Source of the DNA: Nitrososphaerota archaeon
GTDB lineage: Archaea > Iainarchaeota > Iainarchaeia > Iainarchaeales > VGJJ01
Direction: 5' to 3'
Assembly (NCBI GenBank): GCA_020053155.1
Contig: JAGVNS010000141.1
Span: 1 to 13,605 of the forward strand
DNA: 13,605 bases
The notes beneath the pieces were generated by a model. The model was not told the DNA's origin. It did not search any database and saw only the letters and a list, made by a program, of their open reading frames with translations. Positions 13,575 to 13,605 of this stretch are shown here, one piece after another. Each line of letters starts with the position of its first letter. Positions within the stretch are counted from its first letter, which is position 1. A program made the translations under genes and the position numbers.

Positions 13575-13605
13575 TTTAGGTCTTTCAGTAAGGCCTACTG
13601 CGGTA

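Overview
The window looks archaeal. Strong TATA boxes lie about 25-28 bp upstream of gene or tRNA starts (10218-10230, 12474-12481, 13559-13568). Two divergent genes and possibly a third appear leaderless, the tRNA-Lys gene has G73 and no encoded CCA, and the slipin is of archaeal type. The surface proteins are rich in N-x-S/T sequons, and several carry modules (NTGN-type beta-sandwich, TolB-like propeller, FG-GAP) common in DPANN and related archaeal genomes. I infer an uncultivated archaeon, possibly DPANN, but no gene here fixes the lineage.

Layout from left to right. (1) Positions 1-2605, minus strand: the first 868 codons of a very large secreted protein whose 3' end lies outside the window. 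(2) 2606-2697: a 92-bp divergent control region with one TATA-like box for each direction. (3) 2698-7872, plus strand: a 1724-residue secreted protein with an Ig-like domain, a tandemly duplicated Cys-loop domain, a low-complexity linker, a ten-unit FG-GAP-like propeller array and a C-terminal beta-domain. (4) 7883-8689, plus strand, 10 bp downstream: a 268-residue protein with one N-terminal membrane helix, probably co-translated with the giant protein. (5) 8690-8749: a convergent gap with a T-rich plus-strand terminator candidate. (6) 8750-10168, minus strand: a TolB-like beta-propeller surface protein. (7) 10335-12320, minus strand: a protein in which a seven-motif FG-GAP propeller is inserted inside a LamG-like domain. 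(8) 12504-12577, plus strand: tRNA-Lys(CUU), followed by two perfect hairpins and an 18-bp copy of the tRNA 3' end. (9) 12723-13481, minus strand: a slipin (SPFH) protein with its promoter reaching into the right end.

Five of the six proteins are predicted to be exported or membrane-anchored with extracellular beta-domains, and three carry different beta-propeller designs, so the locus reads as a cell-surface (adhesion, recognition or cell-envelope) region. The slipin is a membrane-scaffold protein. It shares an identical 21-bp TATA-containing promoter block with the LamG/FG-GAP gene, which hints at joint regulation. Function beyond 'surface' cannot be established from the sequence alone.
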